A stretch of DNA of 64,000 nt from Arthrobacter sp. Y-9 (GTDB lineage Bacteria > Actinomycetota > Actinomycetes > Actinomycetales > Micrococcaceae). Shown in pieces: positions 60,989 to 64,000 of this stretch (position 1 is the stretch's first letter; each line of letters starts with the position of its first letter). Below the pieces are notes generated by a model that did no database searches, was not told the DNA's origin, and was given only the letters and a program-made list of their open reading frames with translations. Both the position numbers and the translations under genes were made by a program. The stretch covers positions 992,001 through 1,056,000 of the forward strand of contig NZ_CP121463.1 of NCBI RefSeq assembly GCF_029690065.1, in the 5' to 3' direction.

Positions 60989-62797
60989 ATGCATACCGTG
61001 ACTCTTCAACATCTGGCGCTGGACGGCATCTCCCAGCGCTACGCCGGACGCCGTGTCCTCAGCGACATCACCTTCGCCGTCTCTCCGGGACAGCGGGTGG
61101 GTCTGATCGGGGAGAACGGTTCCGGCAAATCCACCGTGCTGCGCATCGCCGCCGGTGCCCAGCGCCCGGATGCGGGTCTGGTGCTCCGGCCGGAACGCCT
61201 GGGGTACTTCGCCCAGGAGCTCGACGCGCCTCCCGGCAGCACTGCCGGCGAGGTGCTGGACCGTGCCCAGCGCCCGGCCCTCGACGCGCTGGCCGCGCTG
61301 GAGAGCCAGGACGTGGACGCCTATGCGCAGGCTCTCGACGACGCCGAACGGCTGGGCGCCTGGAGCGCTCAGGCGCGGCGAGGGGAAGTCCTCGCCGGGC
61401 TGGGACTCTCCGGCCTCGACGAACGGACGCCCGTGGAACGGCTGTCCGGTGGGCAGCGTTCCCGGCTGGCGCTCGCGGCGCTCCTCCTGGAGGAGCCCGA
61501 CGCGCTGCTCCTGGACGAGCCGAGCAATCATCTGGACGACGCCGCCGTGGCGTATCTGGAATCCGCCTTGCGCGACTGGAAGGGCCCCGTGCTCTTCGCC
61601 AGTCACGACCGCACCTTCCTGGACCGGGTGGCCACACGAATCGTGGACCTGGACCCCTTGCCGGTGCCGGCCGTGGTGCTGGCCGACGCCGCCTCACCGG
61701 GCGCCTCAGCGCCGGAGGGGGCTGCAGACGCCGCAGGTGCGGAGCCGGGCGACACGACCTCCGACAGCGGCAGCGGGCTGGGGGTCCGCCACTTCGGTGG
61801 GGACTACAGCAGCGCTCTCCGTGCGCGTCGGGACCTCATGCGGCAGTGGCGTGACCGCTACGCCGCGGAACAGGCCGAACTTCTCGCACTGCGCGAGGAG
61901 ATCGAGGTGGGCGCCCGTAACGTCAACCGCAAGTCCGACCCCCGGACCGAGGCGCGGGCCTCCCGGAAGTTCTATGCCGACAAGGACGCCCGGGTCATCG
62001 CCCGCCGTGCGCGCAATGCGCGGGTCCGCCTCGAGACGCTGGAGAGCGGGAGGGTCCGGCGCCCGCCGGAGCCTCTGCGCTTCGCCGGCTTCGACCCTGC
62101 CTTCACGGCGCTGGGCGATGTGACGGCGGAAGCGGCTTCGACGACGGCGGCGCGGCCGGCGTCGTCGGGCGCGGACCTGGTGCCTGGCCGGCACGGTGAC
62201 CATGACGCCGGGCCGCAGGGTCCCGCCGCGGAGTCGGTGCTCCGTGCCCACCGCGTGGCCGTCCCCGGACGGCTGGAACCGGTGTCCTTCGGGCTCGCCC
62301 CGCAGGGCAGGCTGCTCCTGACGGGAGCCAACGGCAGCGGGAAGTCGACGCTGCTGAAGGTCTTGGCCGGAGGGGTCTCGCATGAGGGCGAGATCCTCCG
62401 GTCCGACGGCGCCACCGTGGGCTATCTGGCACAGGACACCGTGTTCGACGACCCCGGCCTGAGCGCCGCCGCCTGGTACGCACGTGCCGTGGGCTACGAA
62501 CGGGCCGAGAGCACACCTCTCGCATCCCTGGGGCTGCTTCCCGAGCGCGACACGGGACGGGCCCTCGGCGAGCTCAGCATCGGGCAGCAGCGGCGCGTGG
62601 CGCTCGCGGCTCTCGTGGCGGACCCGCCGAGAGTGCTCCTCCTGGACGAGCCGAGCAACCACCTGTCCTTGGCCCTGGTCGAGGAACTCGAGGAGGCGCT
62701 GGAGAGCTTCGCCGGAGCCGTCGTGATCGCGACCCACGACCGCTGGCTGCGCACGCGCTGGCGCGAACGGAACGTCCCGGAGATCAGCCTCGGCTGA
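60989..62797 (+). CDS. ABC-F family ATPase, probable antibiotic-resistance type
   Basis: A 602-residue soluble twin-ATPase protein. Domain 1 has IGENGSGKST, LSGGQRSRLAL and LLLDEPSNHLD; domain 2 has LTGANGSGKST, LSIGQQRRVAL (Gly-Gly reduced to Ile-Gly) and LLLDEPSNHL. The linker (about 225-350) is long and charged. There is no Uup-type coiled-coil tail. The long leader with a tiny ORF resembles drug-induced ribosome-protection ABC-F genes, so protection against 50S-targeting antibiotics is plausible. ATG at 60989 follows CGGAAGGACTC. Confidence 0.85.
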   Translation: MHTVTLQHLALDGISQRYAGRRVLSDITFAVSPGQRVGLIGENGSGKSTVLRIAAGAQRPDAGLVLRPERLGYFAQELDAPPGSTAGEVLDRAQRPALDALAALESQDVDAYAQALDDAERLGAWSAQARRGEVLAGLGLSGLDERTPVERLSGGQRSRLALAALLLEEPDALLLDEPSNHLDDAAVAYLESALRDWKGPVLFASHDRTFLDRVATRIVDLDPLPVPAVVLADAASPGASAPEGAADAAGAEPGDTTSDSGSGLGVRHFGGDYSSALRARRDLMRQWRDRYAAEQAELLALREEIEVGARNVNRKSDPRTEARASRKFYADKDARVIARRARNARVRLETLESGRVRRPPEPLRFAGFDPAFTALGDVTAEAASTTAARPASSGADLVPGRHGDHDAGPQGPAAESVLRAHRVAVPGRLEPVSFGLAPQGRLLLTGANGSGKSTLLKVLAGGVSHEGEILRSDGATVGYLAQDTVFDDPGLSAAAWYARAVGYERAESTPLASLGLLPERDTGRALGELSIGQQRRVALAALVADPPRVLLLDEPSNHLSLALVEELEEALESFAGAVVIATHDRWLRTRWRERNVPEISLG

Positions 62798-62854
62798 GCC
62801 GGAGGCGGCGTCGCCCGTTCCGGTCCCTGTCGTGCCGTGACCGGTGCGTCATCA

Positions 62855-62929
62855 CCGCCGAAACAGCGAGTTCCCGTCGAAACAGTGCGTTAAACACACG
62901 GTTTCGACGGGAACTCACTGTTTCAGCGG
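62855..62929. terminator. Long palindrome between convergent ABC-F and DUF2505 genes
   Basis: Arms 62855-62887 and 62897-62929 are 33 bp each and pair at 30 positions around a 9-base AT-rich centre. It lies between two convergent genes and probably terminates both. Confidence 0.7.
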
Positions 62930-62977
62930 AATCAGGTCCGTCCGGTGCAGGTGGAGCGGCTCGGGGTTGCTCGGGAA

Positions 62978-63475
62978 TCAGTGGCTTTCGAGCCAGGACT
63001 GCGCCTGCTGAGCCTGCAGGTTGAGGGCCTTGCCGACTAGGGGCTCGGCCGCGCCGGCGATCTTGCCGCCCAGGAACGGGATGGAGGACGTCACTTCGCC
63101 TTCGACGTCGATCCGGGTCTGACCGTCCACCGGGACGAGCTTCTGCAGAGCGGAGGCGCTCACGGGTGCGCCGCTGATCGAGATCTGGATGTCGGCCTGG
63201 CGGCTGCCGTCCTCCAGGGGAGCGGTCCACGACTCACGCTGCGTCACGGTGAGGGCCTCACCCACCACCTTGCGGGCGATCTCGGGAAGACGGGTGGTCG
63301 GGACCGTGCGCACCACGGTGGCCGTGAAGGCGGCGGCCGTGTCGCCCTCGATGGTGAAAGCCTCCAGGGTGCCCCCCACGAGTTCGCTCACGTGGCGGAC
63401 GAAGTTCTCGTCGACCAGAACGGCCGCCACCTCCGGCAGTCCGAAGGGCACGGTGGTCGAAGCGTTCAGGGCCAT
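62978..63475 (-). CDS. DUF2505 family protein
   Basis: A 165-residue soluble protein of the SRPBCC-like DUF2505 family, common in actinobacteria and of unknown function. It begins MALNASTTVPFGLPEVAAVLVD and shows the family pattern of alternating strands with GGTLEAFTI and VDGQTRIDVEGEV. ATG at 63475 has GGAGGATCC upstream; the frame is open to 63664 but would cover the rpf promoter region. Divergent from the second rpf gene. Confidence 0.83.
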   Translation of the reverse strand: MALNASTTVPFGLPEVAAVLVDENFVRHVSELVGGTLEAFTIEGDTAAAFTATVVRTVPTTRLPEIARKVVGEALTVTQRESWTAPLEDGSRQADIQISISGAPVSASALQKLVPVDGQTRIDVEGEVTSSIPFLGGKIAGAAEPLVGKALNLQAQQAQSWLESH

Positions 63476-63537
63476 GGATCCTCCAAGGTAGGGTGCGCCC
63501 ACGCGGTCTGCGGGGCCTCCACCATGGTAGGCGGGTT

Positions 63538-63570
63538 CCTGTGAATCCGGGTCTTCAGGGGATTCACAGG
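63538..63570. promoter_or_regulatory. 11-bp inverted repeat upstream of the second rpf promoter
   Basis: CCTGTGAATCC and its exact reverse complement (63560-63570) flank 11 bases. It lies between the divergent DUF2505 and rpf genes, just before TTGGCC (63580-63585) and TACGCT (63604-63609), the likely -35 and -10, so it may be an operator. Confidence 0.5.
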
Positions 63571-63619
63571 CGCCGGAGATTGGCCAGATCGGACCGTATG
63601 CCCTACGCTCTATAAAGGT

Positions 63620-63800
63620 TTGATAACGAACCCAGCCGCCGGAGATCTGATCCGGCGGAGACAACGCCCGCTGAGGACTCCCTGTCCACGGGCTGAATAT
63701 GCCGGGTCACTGCCGTCCACCGACCGCCACCGTCTGTGCCGTGACCACGTCCTGACCTCAAGACGTCAGGGGCCGGTGGCGTACGAGGATTTCCGGGGAC
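63620..63800 (+). ncRNA. Structured leader of rpf, candidate c-di-AMP (ydaO/yuaA) riboswitch
   Basis: The leader has a stem CCGCCGGA/TCCGGCGG (63636-63658), a GGGCTGAAT element (63698-63706), a CCTGAC/GTCAGG hairpin (63751-63770) and a long-range CGCCACCG/CGGTGGCG pairing (63725-63732 with 63774-63781). ydaO riboswitches are known before actinobacterial rpf genes; sequence similarity to the core is partial, so this is a candidate only. Confidence 0.4.
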
Positions 63801-63838
63801 GGAATGAGTACCGGTGGAGCCCCGAGCATTTGGAAATC

Positions 63839-64000
63839 ATGAAGCAGAACGCAATCTCCCTGGCTACCCGTCGCTCTCTTGCAGTCGTCGCCGCTTCCGG
63901 CGCGATCCTCGGTGGAGTCGCCCTCGCGGCTCCCGCGGCGAATGCAGCCGGCGAGTCCACCTGGGATGCACTGGCTCAGTGCGAGTCGGGTGGCAACTGG
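63839..64000 (+). CDS. Resuscitation-promoting factor, RpfA-like, 3' end cut by window
   Basis: The first 54 residues of a secreted muralytic enzyme. A Sec signal peptide (RRSLAVVAASGAILGG ... APAANAA, about 11-37) is followed at once by the transglycosylase-like domain ESTWDALAQCESGGNW, with the catalytic Glu. This differs from RpfB at the other edge of the window, which has DUF348 and G5 domains first. ATG at 63839; no strong Shine-Dalgarno sequence is seen. A promoter and structured leader lie upstream. Confidence 0.9.
   Translation, partial: MKQNAISLATRRSLAVVAASGAILGGVALAAPAANAAGESTWDALAQCESGGNW

Noticed and set aside
60768-61001. A 77-codon frame within the ABC-F leader and start
   Set aside because: No Shine-Dalgarno sequence or family similarity, and it overlaps the ABC-F start. 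I keep only the three-codon ORF at the promoter as a candidate.

Overview
The window looks like a chromosomal segment of a high-GC actinobacterium of the Micrococcaceae, most likely Arthrobacter in the broad sense. The evidence is the strong GC bias, frequent GTG starts, several leaderless genes, the rpfB-ksgA-ispE-ABC-F order, the tRNA-Gln-glmU-prs-rplY-pth order, the SufS/SufU pair, a mycothiol-dependent enzyme family and two resuscitation-promoting factor genes, one at each edge (both cut by the window). I see no phage genes, transposases or CRISPR array.

Region 1 (1-9980) is housekeeping and transport: rpfB, ksgA, ispE, an Uup-like ABC-F ATPase, a small membrane protein, a drug/metabolite exporter with an XRE-cupin regulator, and a copper-exporting ATPase behind two CsoR-type boxes. 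Region 2 (10020-26200) is a nearly complete phenylacetate (paa) degradation locus: paaK, then paaZ plus a TetR gene facing paaABCDE and thiolase-paaF-paaH-paaI-paaG, a second paralogous TetR gene, a hotdog thioesterase and a third TetR gene. PaaK activates phenylacetate, PaaABCE with PaaD epoxidises the ring, PaaG isomerises, PaaZ opens and oxidises, and PaaF/PaaH/thiolase finish by beta-oxidation. paaK is separated from the rest by genes of unknown role and three copies of a 54-55 bp palindromic repeat.

Region 3 (26387-30641) is the conserved tRNA-Gln-glmU-prs-rplY-pth block. Region 4 (30764-56496) is a large regulated surface-polysaccharide island. Two giant LuxR-type ATPase regulators come first. 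A Wzx/Wzy-type export and assembly set follows (initiating phosphoglycosyl transferase, TagD-like cytidylyltransferase, WecG/TagA-family transferase, flippase, Wzz-like co-polymerase, polymerase). Next are a 1201-residue secreted lectin/PKD protein, two GT4 glycosyltransferases, a Tat-lipoprotein GDPD-family protein, a secreted beta-helix protein, a CDP-alcohol phosphotransferase, and gmd/fcl for GDP-L-fucose. The mix of genes suggests an L-fucose-containing polymer with a CDP-alcohol-derived phosphate substituent. Related operator-like sequences sit at both ends of this island.

Region 5 (56590-64000) holds sufS-sufU, nhaA, a mycothiol-dependent isomerase-family protein, a second ABC-F ATPase behind a long leader with a three-codon leaderless ORF, a DUF2505 protein, and the start of a second rpf gene behind a structured leader that may be a c-di-AMP riboswitch.

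Recurring features are long intergenic palindromes at 3' gene ends and -10 hexamers placed 6-8 nt before the start codon, indicating leaderless mRNAs.
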